From Palsa-892 sp035295845 (GTDB lineage: Bacteria; Pseudomonadota; Alphaproteobacteria; Rhizobiales; Xanthobacteraceae): DNA of 64,000 nucleotides. The DNA is taken from the NCBI GenBank assembly GCA_035295845.1, contig DATGIF010000017.1:62001-126000 (forward strand), given 5' to 3'. The notes below the pieces were generated by a model. That model saw only the letters and a list, made by a program, of their open reading frames with translations, did no database searches and was not told the origin of the DNA. Below, one piece after another: positions 37,495 to 44,930 of the stretch. Position numbers and translations under genes: made by a program. Position 1 is the stretch's first letter. Every line of letters starts with the position of its first letter.

Positions 37495-38259
37495 ATGGAA
37501 CCGTTCTCACCCGACTTTGCGGCTGCGAGAGTCGTGCCTTCCCCCAATTTCGGGGATCGCAAGGGCGGCGCCCTGCCCGACCTGCTTATTCTCCATTACA
37601 CCGGCACAAAGACCGCCGACGAAGCGCTCCGCCACCTCTGCAATCCAGCCGCCGAGGTCTCGAGCCATTATCTCGTGTTCGAGGACGGCGGCATCGCGCA
37701 GCTTGTGCCGGAGGCCCGCCGCGCCTGGCATGCCGGCGTTTCGTCATGGGAAGGCACGACCGACATCAACTCGCGCTCGATTGGCATTGAGATCGCCAAT
37801 CCCGGTCACGACTTCGGCTATCCGGACTTTCCACCGAAGCAGATCAAGGCCGTCATCGCGCTCTGCCTAGACATCGTCCTGCGCCATCGCATCCGCGCCG
37901 ATCGCGTGCTTGCGCATTCGGACGTCGCGCCCGCCCGCAAGCAGGATCCCGGCGAAAAGTTCCCGTGGCGTCAGCTGCACAAGGCCGGCGTCGGCCACTG
38001 GGTGATGCCCTCGCGCGGCGGCAAGGGAGCCGCCCTCAGGGCGAATGACGGCGGCGCCGAGGTGTTTGCTCTGCAAGAGGAACTCGCAGCCTATGGCTAC
38101 GGAATCTCGCCAACGGGAGAATTCGATCAAGCGACGGCTGAAGTTGTCACCGCGTTCCAGCGTCACTTTCGGCCGGCGCGCGTGGACGGCATCGCCGATG
38201 CTTCCACTCGAATCACTTTGCAGAAACTTTTAGTAACACGTCCGATGGTTGCCGCCTGA
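37495..38259 (+). CDS. N-acetylmuramoyl-L-alanine amidase (AmpD-like) with peptidoglycan-binding domain
   Basis: The 254-residue protein has an amidase_2 domain (about 25-170) with the zinc-ligand region LILHYTGT, SSHYLVFEDG, AWHAGVSSWEG, IGIEIANPGHDFGYP and the ligand/catalytic ending AHSDVAPARKQDPGEKFPW. A PG_binding_1 domain follows (about 190-250). There is no signal peptide, which fits an AmpD-type cytoplasmic recycling enzyme, though the binding domain is more usual in exported forms. It diverges from mraZ. A TTG six codons upstream is an alternative start. Confidence 0.88.
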   Translation: MEPFSPDFAAARVVPSPNFGDRKGGALPDLLILHYTGTKTADEALRHLCNPAAEVSSHYLVFEDGGIAQLVPEARRAWHAGVSSWEGTTDINSRSIGIEIANPGHDFGYPDFPPKQIKAVIALCLDIVLRHRIRADRVLAHSDVAPARKQDPGEKFPWRQLHKAGVGHWVMPSRGGKGAALRANDGGAEVFALQEELAAYGYGISPTGEFDQATAEVVTAFQRHFRPARVDGIADASTRITLQKLLVTRPMVAA

Positions 38260-38437
38260 TCGCCGTGCAACGGCCGCACTTGCAACATTTATTCTTTTTT
38301 TCGCGCGCGCCTGAAGGATGATTTCACTTCGGGCATGAAATTAGCCCGATAGAAACCGGAACAATTAACGACTTGTCGGATTGTCGACCCTTTTCATCGC
38401 CCTTCTCCCGCAACGCAAAAAACGGAGAAGGCGACGG

Positions 38438-38962
38438 ATGCAGATCAAAAAAATCGTAACCTGCGTACTCACTCTACTGGCATTTGGGATGGGGTCCCCT
38501 GCCGCTATCAAAGCCTCCGCAAGCAAGATCATCGACCGCACGCCGCGCACCAACGGCAATCCACCGGACTGGTGGACGCACCTGGAACTGAGCGCGATCG
38601 TGAATCGATATGCGGCGGAGGCTGGAGTTCCGCTTGCACTTGCGCGCGCCGTCGTGCGCGTAGAGAGCGATTGGGACCAGAGCATGACGGGGCTCGCCGG
38701 CGAGATCGGCCTCATGCAGATCATGCCTGAGACCGCCCGCGAAATGGGCTTCGCCGACAATGACGATGAGCTCTACGACCCCGAGACGAACATTCGTTGG
38801 GGCGTGCGCTATCTTGCCGAAGCTTGGCGGCTCGCCGAGGGCGATGTCTGCCATACCGTCCTCAAATACAACGCCGGTTATCAAGCGACCAAGATGACCC
38901 AGGCCGCGAACGAATACTGCTCTCGCGTCCGCGAATTGATGGCCTCAAGGACAGGCATCTAA
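38438..38962 (+). CDS. Periplasmic lytic transglycosylase, SLT domain
   Basis: The 174-residue secreted enzyme starts at ATG 38438 after GGAGAAGG. A signal peptide covers about residues 1-26. The SLT domain has the catalytic glutamate in VRVESDWD, then GEIGLMQIMPETAREMGF, the N-P/Y-like segment YDPETNIRWGVRYLAE, and YNAG. It cleaves the MurNAc-GlcNAc bond with anhydro product. It is small for the family and has no extra domain. It lies between the amidase and rnpB, with a strong terminator 58 bp downstream. Confidence 0.88.
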   Translation: MQIKKIVTCVLTLLAFGMGSPAAIKASASKIIDRTPRTNGNPPDWWTHLELSAIVNRYAAEAGVPLALARAVVRVESDWDQSMTGLAGEIGLMQIMPETAREMGFADNDDELYDPETNIRWGVRYLAEAWRLAEGDVCHTVLKYNAGYQATKMTQAANEYCSRVRELMASRTGI

Positions 38963-39020
38963 CAAACCCACCACGGCAATAGCTGCGTTTAGCCCTCTCT
39001 TCGTACTCGGTAAGAGGGTG

Positions 39021-39068
39021 AGGGTGAGGAGGATCTGCTAGTGTTTGCGTTCCTCCTCACCCTTTTTC
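39021..39068 (+). terminator. Strong intrinsic terminator after the transglycosylase gene
   Basis: A perfect 13-bp stem (39021-39033 with 39051-39063) is followed by a T-run. A second, smaller hairpin of the CCCTCT/AGAGGG type lies just before it (about 38994-39017). The pair resembles the short repeat-like hairpins often seen between rhizobial genes, so it may be a dispersed element serving as a terminator. Confidence 0.8.
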
Positions 39069-39157
39069 TAGGTGTTCCGCAGCCGATTGTCCGGACGCTA
39101 ACCGCGTTCGGCTCCTTGCCTTGACGCCGTCCTATTGAGCGCCCATTCCTATCGGCG

Positions 39158-39530
39158 TCAGTCGGCCGGGCGGCCGCGGCGCCTATCGCGTCGAGGAAAG
39201 TCCGGGCTCCACGGAGACACGGTGCCGGCTAACGGCCGGCGGGGGTGACCCCAGGGAAAGTGCCACAGAGAAGAGACCGCCCGCCGCAAGGCGAGCAAGG
39301 GTGAAACGGTGCGGCAAGAGCGCACCGCGCTTTCGGCAACGAAAGCGGCACGGCAAACCCCACCGGGAGCAAAGCCGAATAGGAATGGCAGCGGAAGCAA
39401 TTCCGCGATCCGTCTTCGGATCCGCTATTCGGGTTGGCTGCTCGAGGCGGCGCGCAAGCGCCGTCCCAGAGGAATGGCCGCCGCGCGGGAGAAATCCCGC
39501 CCTACAGAACCCGGCTTACAGGCCGGCTGA
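39158..39530 (+). ncRNA. rnpB: RNase P RNA (class A)
   Basis: The 373-nt RNA is recognised by GAGGAAAGTCCGGGCTCC near the 5' end, AGGGAAAGTGCCACAGA, GGTGAAACGGTGCGGCAAGAGCGCACC, and AACCCCACCGGGAGCAA, all conserved RNase P blocks. The ends TCAGTCGGCC and GGCCGGCTGA pair as helix P1. It removes the 5' leaders of tRNA precursors. Its position near mraZ is common in Rhizobiales. The antisense and sense frames through it are not genes. Confidence 0.97.
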
Positions 39531-39542
39531 TGATTGAAGTGA

Positions 39543-39580
39543 GAAGGCCCGGCGGGACGACCGTCGGGCCTTCGCCCTTT
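39543..39580 (+). terminator. Terminator of rnpB
   Basis: GAAGGCCCG (39543-39551) pairs with CGGGCCTTC (39565-39573), followed by a short C/T-rich tail. It begins 12 bp after the RNA's 3' end. The following 240 bp up to the small frame at 39822 show no recognisable gene. Confidence 0.65.
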
Positions 39581-39821
39581 CAAAAGCATCGACTCGACGT
39601 CCGTAAAATGCCGGTAAAATGAAACAGCCGGCCTGCGTAAGAAAATTACCTTTGCACAAGCAATCCACGCGCCCCGACGCAGGCGCAAAAGGCCGAATCC
39701 AGTAAACAAGCCGAGTTCCTTGCGCCAGGCCCTGAAATGCATTGTGCCATGCACAACAGAGGAACTTCCGCACCCCCTCGGGCGTTGCTAGAGTCGATTT
39801 AGCTCGTAACGGGAGGCGACG

Positions 39822-39905
39822 TTGACCATCAGCCATCCGCTGAACGTGCTGGCAGTGTTTGCCGTCTTTGCTTTTGTCGGAGCGGTTCTGCTCGGCATGT
39901 TCTGA
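39822..39905 (+). CDS. Possible 27-residue membrane peptide
   Basis: A TTG start at 39822 follows GGGAGG at 39811-39816 with good spacing. The frame encodes 27 residues that are almost wholly one hydrophobic helix (LAVFAVFAFVGAVLLGMF). Two stops in different frames follow, and an intrinsic terminator lies 27 bp later. The peptide is too short for normal gene callers. A ribosome-binding site, a helix and a terminator together support expression, but there is no proof. Confidence 0.5.
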   Translation: MTISHPLNVLAVFAVFAFVGAVLLGMF

Positions 39906-39931
39906 TAGTGAGCAAGAAATCGAACGCGACG

Positions 39932-39962
39932 CGCCGGGGAGAAAAACTCCCCGGCGTTTTGA
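39932..39962 (+). terminator. Terminator, possibly bidirectional
   Basis: CGCCGGGGA (39932-39940) pairs with TCCCCGGCG (39948-39956) and is followed by GTTTTGATT. It would end a transcript of the small frame at 39822 and could also serve the convergent regulator gene ending at 39975. Confidence 0.7.
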
Positions 39963-39974
39963 TTCCGGTCAATG

Positions 39975-40979
39975 TCATGCCACTTGCCGGCCTGCCCCCG
40001 CGATTACACGGCGGCGGTCGCGGCCAAGCCACAGCGAAACGGTGAGCGCGTCCCTGCTTTGGCGCTCGGGCGCAAGCGTCCGATGAAGGACGAGTTCGAG
40101 CCCGGCCGCGGCCATCCACTGCGCCACCGTCTCCTCGGCAAAGCCGAGCCGGCGATGCGCATGTTCTTCGCGTACAAATTCGAGTTCGTGCGGGGCGAAA
40201 TCGACCACGAGGAGCCGCCCGCCCGGCCGCAATACGCGCGCCGCCTCCCGGATCGCCCGCGCGCCATCCTCGAGGAAGTGCAATACCTGATGCACGATCA
40301 CCACGTCGAAGGCGTCGCGGCCAAGCGAAAGATTGTAGATGTCGCCCTGCCGCACGCTGCAATGCTTGAGGCCCGCGCGCTCAAGATTCGCGCGTGCAAT
40401 CCCAAGCATTTCAGGATTGAGATCGATGCCGACGCCGCGGTCTATTTCAGGGCCGAACAATTCCAGCATCCGGCCGGTGCCGGTGCCGAGATCGAGGAGG
40501 CTCTCGATGCGGACGCCGGAAAGCGCCTCCCGGATCGCGGTCTCCACTGCCGCCTCGGCGACGTGAAGCTTGCGCAGCTCGTCCCAGTGGCGGGCATGTT
40601 TGCGGAAATAGGCTTGCGCCGCGGCCGCCCTGGCCGCCCGCACCTGATTGAGGCGCTCACGGTCGCGCGCCAGCACCCGGTCGGCCGGATCAAGAAGATC
40701 AAGGAGCGCCTGGCCGAGCTTCGCGCCCGGCCCTTCGGATACGCGGCGGTGGAACGCCCAACTCCCTTCACGGAAGCGTTCGACCAAACCCGCCTCGGAG
40801 AGCAGCCGCAAATGCCGCGACACCCGCGGTTGCGATTGGCCGAGAATCTCGATGAGGTCAGAAACCGTGAGTTCCGCTTCGCCGAGGAGCGCGAGCAAGC
40901 GCAGGCGCGTGTCCTCCGCCGAGGCCTTCAGGCCCGTGAGCAGCGTTTCAAATCCCAACCGGTCGTTTTCGGGCGCCAA
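39975..40979 (-). CDS. ArsR-family regulator fused to a SAM-dependent methyltransferase
   Basis: The 334-residue protein joins a winged-helix ArsR domain (about 8-90, with TRLRLLALLGEAELTVSDL and QSQPRVSRHLRLLSEAGLV) to a class I methyltransferase domain (about 145-320, motif I LLDLGTGTGRMLELFG). Fusions of this type in alphaproteobacteria are often found with methionine-cycle genes such as metF, but no such gene is adjacent here. I choose TTG 40979 because GGAGAAGAGG precedes it; an ATG 57 bp upstream would place the start inside the inverted repeat. It lacks the usual ArsR metal cysteines. Confidence 0.85.
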   Translation of the reverse strand: MAPENDRLGFETLLTGLKASAEDTRLRLLALLGEAELTVSDLIEILGQSQPRVSRHLRLLSEAGLVERFREGSWAFHRRVSEGPGAKLGQALLDLLDPADRVLARDRERLNQVRAARAAAAQAYFRKHARHWDELRKLHVAEAAVETAIREALSGVRIESLLDLGTGTGRMLELFGPEIDRGVGIDLNPEMLGIARANLERAGLKHCSVRQGDIYNLSLGRDAFDVVIVHQVLHFLEDGARAIREAARVLRPGGRLLVVDFAPHELEFVREEHAHRRLGFAEETVAQWMAAAGLELVLHRTLAPERQSRDALTVSLWLGRDRRRVIAGAGRQVA

Positions 40980-41018
40980 CCTCTTCTCCCGCCTCGAATT
41001 GCCCCTACCTAGCCGCAT

Positions 41019-41049
41019 ATGAAGGCGAATGACCATTTCTCGCCTTCAT
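41019..41049 (-). promoter_or_regulatory. Perfect 10-bp inverted repeat, candidate operator of the ArsR-type regulator
   Basis: ATGAAGGCGA (41019-41028) and TCGCCTTCAT (41040-41049) are exact reverse complements separated by 11 bp, so the arm centres are about two helical turns apart. The site lies 40-70 bp upstream of the regulator's preferred start and 101 bp before opgC, in a position to control both divergent genes. Confidence 0.55.
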
Positions 41050-41149
41050 GTTCAGCTAGCAGCCTAGTTACTATGATACCTATATTGTCTGGGCTGATTC
41101 ACGATCCAAGCAGACAGAGAAACCTCAACTGAATGCGCATTCTCAAGCC

Positions 41150-42364
41150 GTGACCGCGCCCCTACTATCCCGGTTACACCCACCGTCCGTTGCGGCAACA
41201 ATGCACCAAGTCTCGCCCGCCGGCCGCGACCTCAGGCTCGACTTTTTTCGCGGGCTGTCGCTCTGGTTTATCTTTCTCGACCATGTGCCGTCGAACATCG
41301 TGTCCTGGTTTACGGTACGCAATTACGGCTTTTGCGACGCATCCGAAGTCTTCGTGTTTATTTCCGGCTACACCGCGGCTTTCGTTTATGGCCGCGTAAT
41401 GAAGGAGCGCGGCTTCGTCATTGGCGCTGCCCGCATCCTCAAGCGCGCCTGGCAGATTTACGTCGCCTTCGTATTTCTCCTCGTTTTCTACTTCGCCGAG
41501 ATTGCCTACGTCTCGAGCCACTTTTCGAATCCGCTCTATACGGAAGAGTTCGGCATTTTCGATTTCTTCCAGAAGCCGGATGTCGTGCTCATCGAAGCGC
41601 TGATGCTTCGCTTCCTGCCCGCCAATGTGGACGTCTTGCCGCTCTACATCGTGCTGATGACCTTTTTCCCGCCGGTCCTGTGGCTGATGTTGCGCAAGCC
41701 AGACTTCGTACTCCTGGGCTCGATCGCGTTTTACTTCGTCGCCAAGGTATTCGACTGGAACCTCGTGCTCTATCCCTATGATCACAGCTGGTTCTTCAAC
41801 CCGTTCGCCTGGCAGCTTCTGTTCGTGATTGGCGGCTGGTGCGCGCTCGGCGGCGCGAGGCGTATTTCGCCGCTCATCAATTCGCGGCCGGTGCTGGCGC
41901 TTTGCGTGCTCTATCTCGCGCTCGCCGCACCGCTGCAATTGAGCTGGCTGTTTCCCGGGATCACCGGCCGCCTGCCGGGCTGGCTGATGATCCTGCCGCT
42001 CGACAAGACAGGGCTTTCGGGCTGGCGGCTCTTCCATTTCCTCGCCATTGCGATCCTTGTCATCCGCTTCGTTCCCTTCGATGCGAAATTCCTGCGCTCG
42101 AACTGGGCACGGCCGCTGATCTTGTGCGGCCAGCATTCGCTCGAGATCTTCTGCCTCGGCGTCTTTCTCTCCTTCTCCGCCCATTTCGTGCTCACCGAAG
42201 TTTCGAGCCTGATCGCGATGCAGATCTTCGTCAGTTTCGTCGGCATCGCCGTGATGGTGACCGCTGCCGCGTTGATGGCGTGGTATAAGGATGTCGAACG
42301 CCGGGGCGGCAAGCCTCCGCCATCGGCGACGCAAGAAGGCTTCGAGGGAGTAACTGCGTCATGA
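41150..42364 (+). CDS. opgC: OpgC-like membrane acyltransferase
   Basis: The 404-residue protein has about ten membrane helices and begins with the OpgC/acyltransferase-3-like block RDLRLDFFRGLSLWFIFLDH, then WFTVRNYGFCDASEVFVFISGYTAAFVYG. OpgC transfers succinyl groups onto osmoregulated periplasmic glucans. The start is GTG 41150. Its stop overlaps the next gene as ATGA, forming a three-gene operon with two SGNH-fold periplasmic proteins. The glucan backbone genes opgGH or ndvB are not in this window, so the acceptor is not shown. Confidence 0.88.
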   Translation: MTAPLLSRLHPPSVAATMHQVSPAGRDLRLDFFRGLSLWFIFLDHVPSNIVSWFTVRNYGFCDASEVFVFISGYTAAFVYGRVMKERGFVIGAARILKRAWQIYVAFVFLLVFYFAEIAYVSSHFSNPLYTEEFGIFDFFQKPDVVLIEALMLRFLPANVDVLPLYIVLMTFFPPVLWLMLRKPDFVLLGSIAFYFVAKVFDWNLVLYPYDHSWFFNPFAWQLLFVIGGWCALGGARRISPLINSRPVLALCVLYLALAAPLQLSWLFPGITGRLPGWLMILPLDKTGLSGWRLFHFLAIAILVIRFVPFDAKFLRSNWARPLILCGQHSLEIFCLGVFLSFSAHFVLTEVSSLIAMQIFVSFVGIAVMVTAAALMAWYKDVERRGGKPPPSATQEGFEGVTAS

Positions 42365-43095
42365 GGACGTTTTCCGTCCCGCTCTTGCTTGTTCTTTTGG
42401 CCGCGAGCCCGTATGCCGCCGCGGACGATTGCGACGTGCCCGACAATCTGGTGGAGACCTTCGCCCGGCTTCCGCACGTCGATTTGTCGGCCAAGCACGA
42501 TCATAAGCTCGAGATCTTGGTGCTCTCAGCCGCGCCCAAGCTTTCGGGCGAGGCGAGCACGCTGAAAAGCTATCCCTATTATTTGGAGAGCGAGCTTCGC
42601 GAACGGTTGAAAGGCGTCGACGTCCATGTTTTCGCGCAGTCGGAGCCACGGAAGACCATTGTCGAAGTCGCCAAGGACTTGCCCCGGTTTTTATCCGAGC
42701 GGCAGCCGGTCCTGGTGATCTGGCAGACCGGCACGGTTGAAGCCATGCGCGGGATCGATCCCGATGGTTATGGCCGTGCGCTCGATGCAGGGGTTGCTGC
42801 GCTGCAACGCGGAGGCGCCGACGTTATATTGGTAAATCAACAATTTAGCCCGCGCACGGATTTCATGTTTGATGGTGCGCCGTACACTGAAAACATGCGT
42901 TGGGTTTCACAAACGCGTGACATCCCCCTGTTTAACCGCTACGAAGTGATGAAGTACTGGGGGGAAACCGGGGCTTTCGATTTAACCGCCCTTAAAAACG
43001 ACGGGACCTATGAAAAGGTTCATAGGTGTATCGGCAGGTTGATCGCCGACCTCGTCATTCGGGCGGCCTCGCTTTCCGGAACTGTGGAGCGCTGA
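42361..43095 (+). CDS. Periplasmic SGNH-like protein lacking catalytic residues
   Basis: The 244-residue protein has a signal peptide (about 1-21). It is a clear paralogue of the next gene product: shared patterns are IWQxGT, xxQ-x-x-P, and LF-R-x-x-M-x-YW-x-ET. Where the neighbour has GSSSTAG with the nucleophile Ser, this protein has SAAPKLS (Ala at about 58), and the D-x-x-H of block V is replaced by Leu and Leu (about 208 and 211). It therefore looks like a non-catalytic partner or carbohydrate-binding relative. The start overlaps the opgC stop as ATGA. Confidence 0.72.
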   Translation: MRTFSVPLLLVLLAASPYAAADDCDVPDNLVETFARLPHVDLSAKHDHKLEILVLSAAPKLSGEASTLKSYPYYLESELRERLKGVDVHVFAQSEPRKTIVEVAKDLPRFLSERQPVLVIWQTGTVEAMRGIDPDGYGRALDAGVAALQRGGADVILVNQQFSPRTDFMFDGAPYTENMRWVSQTRDIPLFNRYEVMKYWGETGAFDLTALKNDGTYEKVHRCIGRLIADLVIRAASLSGTVER

Positions 43096-43926
43096 TTGAA
43101 ACGCCCTTTTGCGTGCCTTGCTGCCGTGTGCCTCGCCGCGTCCTTCGCGGCGGCTGACGCGCGCGCGCAGGAAACGCCGCGCCCGCGCGCTAACTGCCCG
43201 GCGCCCGCCAATATCGTTCATCTCGACGAGGCACTGCCGCATCTTGCCGCGCGCATCGCGCAGAGGGAGGCGGTGACGATCGTGGCGCTCGGCTCCTCCT
43301 CGACCGCCGGCGCCGGCGCGAGCTCTCTGGCTTTTACCTATCCTGCCCGGCTCGAAGTCGAACTCAAGGCGCAATTTCCCGGCATTCCTATTCGTGTCCT
43401 CAACCGCGGCGTCGGCGGCGAGGATGTCAAGGAGATGCTCGAACGCATGGATACCGACGTTGCGGCGGCGAAGCCCGATCTCGTGATCTGGCAACTCGGC
43501 ACCAACGCGATTTTGCGCGATAACGGCGTCGAGCCCGAGCAAGCACTCATCCTCGAAGGCCTGAAGCGGCTCGTGGCCATGGACACCGACATTGTTCTAC
43601 TCGATCCGCAATACGCGCCGAAGGTGCTGAAGGACCCCGACGCCTATCCGATGGTCGACCTGATTTCTGACATCGCGCGCGAGAAGCACATCAATCTCTT
43701 CCGCCGCTTCGCGCTGATGCGTTATTGGCACGAAACGAGCGGCGTGCCGTTCGAGACGTTTCTTTCGCCTGACCTTCTGCACATGAACGACTGGAGCTAC
43801 GGCTGCACCGCACACTATATCGGCGCGTCGATCACAGAAGCCGTCTCGCAGGAGCTTGCCGAAAAACCGAAGACGAAGATCGACACGATGCATGCGGCAA
43901 TGCCGGTTCCCGCCACCGAGCGATAA
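43096..43926 (+). CDS. Periplasmic SGNH/GDSL hydrolase
   Basis: The 276-residue protein has a signal peptide (about 1-24) and all four SGNH blocks: ALGSSSTAG (nucleophile Ser about 68), NRGVGGED (Gly), WQLGTNAILRDN (Asn 137), and DLLHMNDW (Asp 226 and His 229). Relatives are esterases or O-acyltransferases of polysaccharides. It starts at TTG directly after the previous stop. With OpgC and the SGNH-like protein it probably edits acyl groups on a periplasmic or surface glycan; this role is inference. Confidence 0.8.
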   Translation: MKRPFACLAAVCLAASFAAADARAQETPRPRANCPAPANIVHLDEALPHLAARIAQREAVTIVALGSSSTAGAGASSLAFTYPARLEVELKAQFPGIPIRVLNRGVGGEDVKEMLERMDTDVAAAKPDLVIWQLGTNAILRDNGVEPEQALILEGLKRLVAMDTDIVLLDPQYAPKVLKDPDAYPMVDLISDIAREKHINLFRRFALMRYWHETSGVPFETFLSPDLLHMNDWSYGCTAHYIGASITEAVSQELAEKPKTKIDTMHAAMPVPATER

Positions 43927-44004
43927 GCGCCAGCGGTCCCTTTCATCCCGCCTTTTAATCTTACGTCTTGAAAGCTTGCCTTACGCTGACGGCGGGCGGC
44001 GCGC

Positions 44005-44033
44005 TTGACATTCTTCCGATCGAGTTTTGTAAT
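44005..44033 (+). promoter_or_regulatory. Strong sigma-70 promoter of the chromate operon
   Basis: TTGACA (44005-44010) and TGTAAT (44028-44033) are 17 bp apart. The -35 element is a perfect consensus. About ten bases later TGGGGA and TCCCCA form a small inverted repeat that could be an operator. The chrB-like ATG follows about 75 bp further on. Confidence 0.7.
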
Positions 44034-44110
44034 CGGCTCATGGGGAATGCGATCTCCCCACGAGGCGACAGGCCGAAGCATCGCGTCCCATTTCATCGAA
44101 AGGACGCGCC

Positions 44111-44929
44111 ATGTCGTCAATCAACACGATTTCCGCCGAAAAACTCGCGCGCCTCATCGGCACGCCGAAATGTCCTGCTCTCGTCGATGTCCGCACCGAC
44201 GAGGACTTCGCTGCTGAACCGGGGCTGATTCCAGGGGCGGTCCGCCGCCCCAATGGCGACCCCTCGCGCTGGGCGGTCGAGTTCGACGGCCGCTCGGCCA
44301 TCGTCATTTGCCGGCAAGGGCTGAAACTGAGTGCAGGCGTCGCGGCCTGGCTCCGCCACGCGGGCGTGCCCGCCGATCTTCTGGAGGGCGGCGTTGCCGC
44401 TTGGACGAAAGCCGGCCTGCCGCTCGTGAACGCGAAAAGGCTGCCGCCGCACGATAAGCAAGGCCGCACCGTGTGGGTCACCCGCGCCCGCCCCAAGATC
44501 GATCGCATCGCCTGCCCGTGGCTGATCCGCCGTTTTGTCGATCCGAACGCCGTATTCCTCTTCGTGGCGCCAGCCGAAGTCTTGCCGGTCGCCGAGCGCT
44601 TTGCGGCCGAGCCTTTCGATATCGAAGGCGTGTTCTGGAGCCATCGCGGTGAGCTTTGCACCTTCGACATGATGCTCGACGAATTCGGCCTTCGCACCGA
44701 ACCGCTACTGCATCTTGCAAAGATCGTGCGCGGCGCCGACACCGGCCGCCTCGACCTCATTCCGGAAGCCGCGGGCTTGCTCGCGGCATCACTCGGGCTT
44801 TCGCGCATGTACGCCGACGATCTCGCCCAGCTTGACGCGGGCATGGCGCTTTACGACGCCTTCTATCGCTGGTGCCGCGACGCCACCGACGAGACGCATG
44901 GCTGGCCGTCGCACAAGGCGAGCTCGTGA
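44111..44929 (+). CDS. chrB: Rhodanese-ChrB fusion, chromate resistance protein
   Basis: The 272-residue protein has an N-terminal rhodanese domain (about 8-108) with VDVRTDEDF and the active-site loop CRQGLKLS, followed by a ChrB C-terminal domain (about 120-265) marked by RPKIDRIACPWLIRRFVDP and FDIEGVFWSHRGELCTFD. ChrB-type proteins sense or respond to chromate and are encoded before chrA. Rhodanese-fused versions are common in alphaproteobacteria and may link the system to sulfate or sulfur stress. Two bases separate it from chrA. Confidence 0.85.
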   Translation: MSSINTISAEKLARLIGTPKCPALVDVRTDEDFAAEPGLIPGAVRRPNGDPSRWAVEFDGRSAIVICRQGLKLSAGVAAWLRHAGVPADLLEGGVAAWTKAGLPLVNAKRLPPHDKQGRTVWVTRARPKIDRIACPWLIRRFVDPNAVFLFVAPAEVLPVAERFAAEPFDIEGVFWSHRGELCTFDMMLDEFGLRTEPLLHLAKIVRGADTGRLDLIPEAAGLLAASLGLSRMYADDLAQLDAGMALYDAFYRWCRDATDETHGWPSHKASS

Positions 44930-44930
44930 G

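Noticed and set aside
38994..39068. CRISPR-like or mobile repeat
   Set aside because: Two neighbouring hairpins only, no regular repeat-spacer pattern; best read as a terminator or dispersed hairpin.
39299..39537. Short frames across rnpB
   Set aside because: They lie inside the conserved RNase P RNA core and have no coding signature.
41174..42334. Open frame of 386 codons on the minus strand
   Set aside because: Antisense to opgC; highly charged (Glu/Arg/Gln) as expected for the complement of membrane-helix codons.
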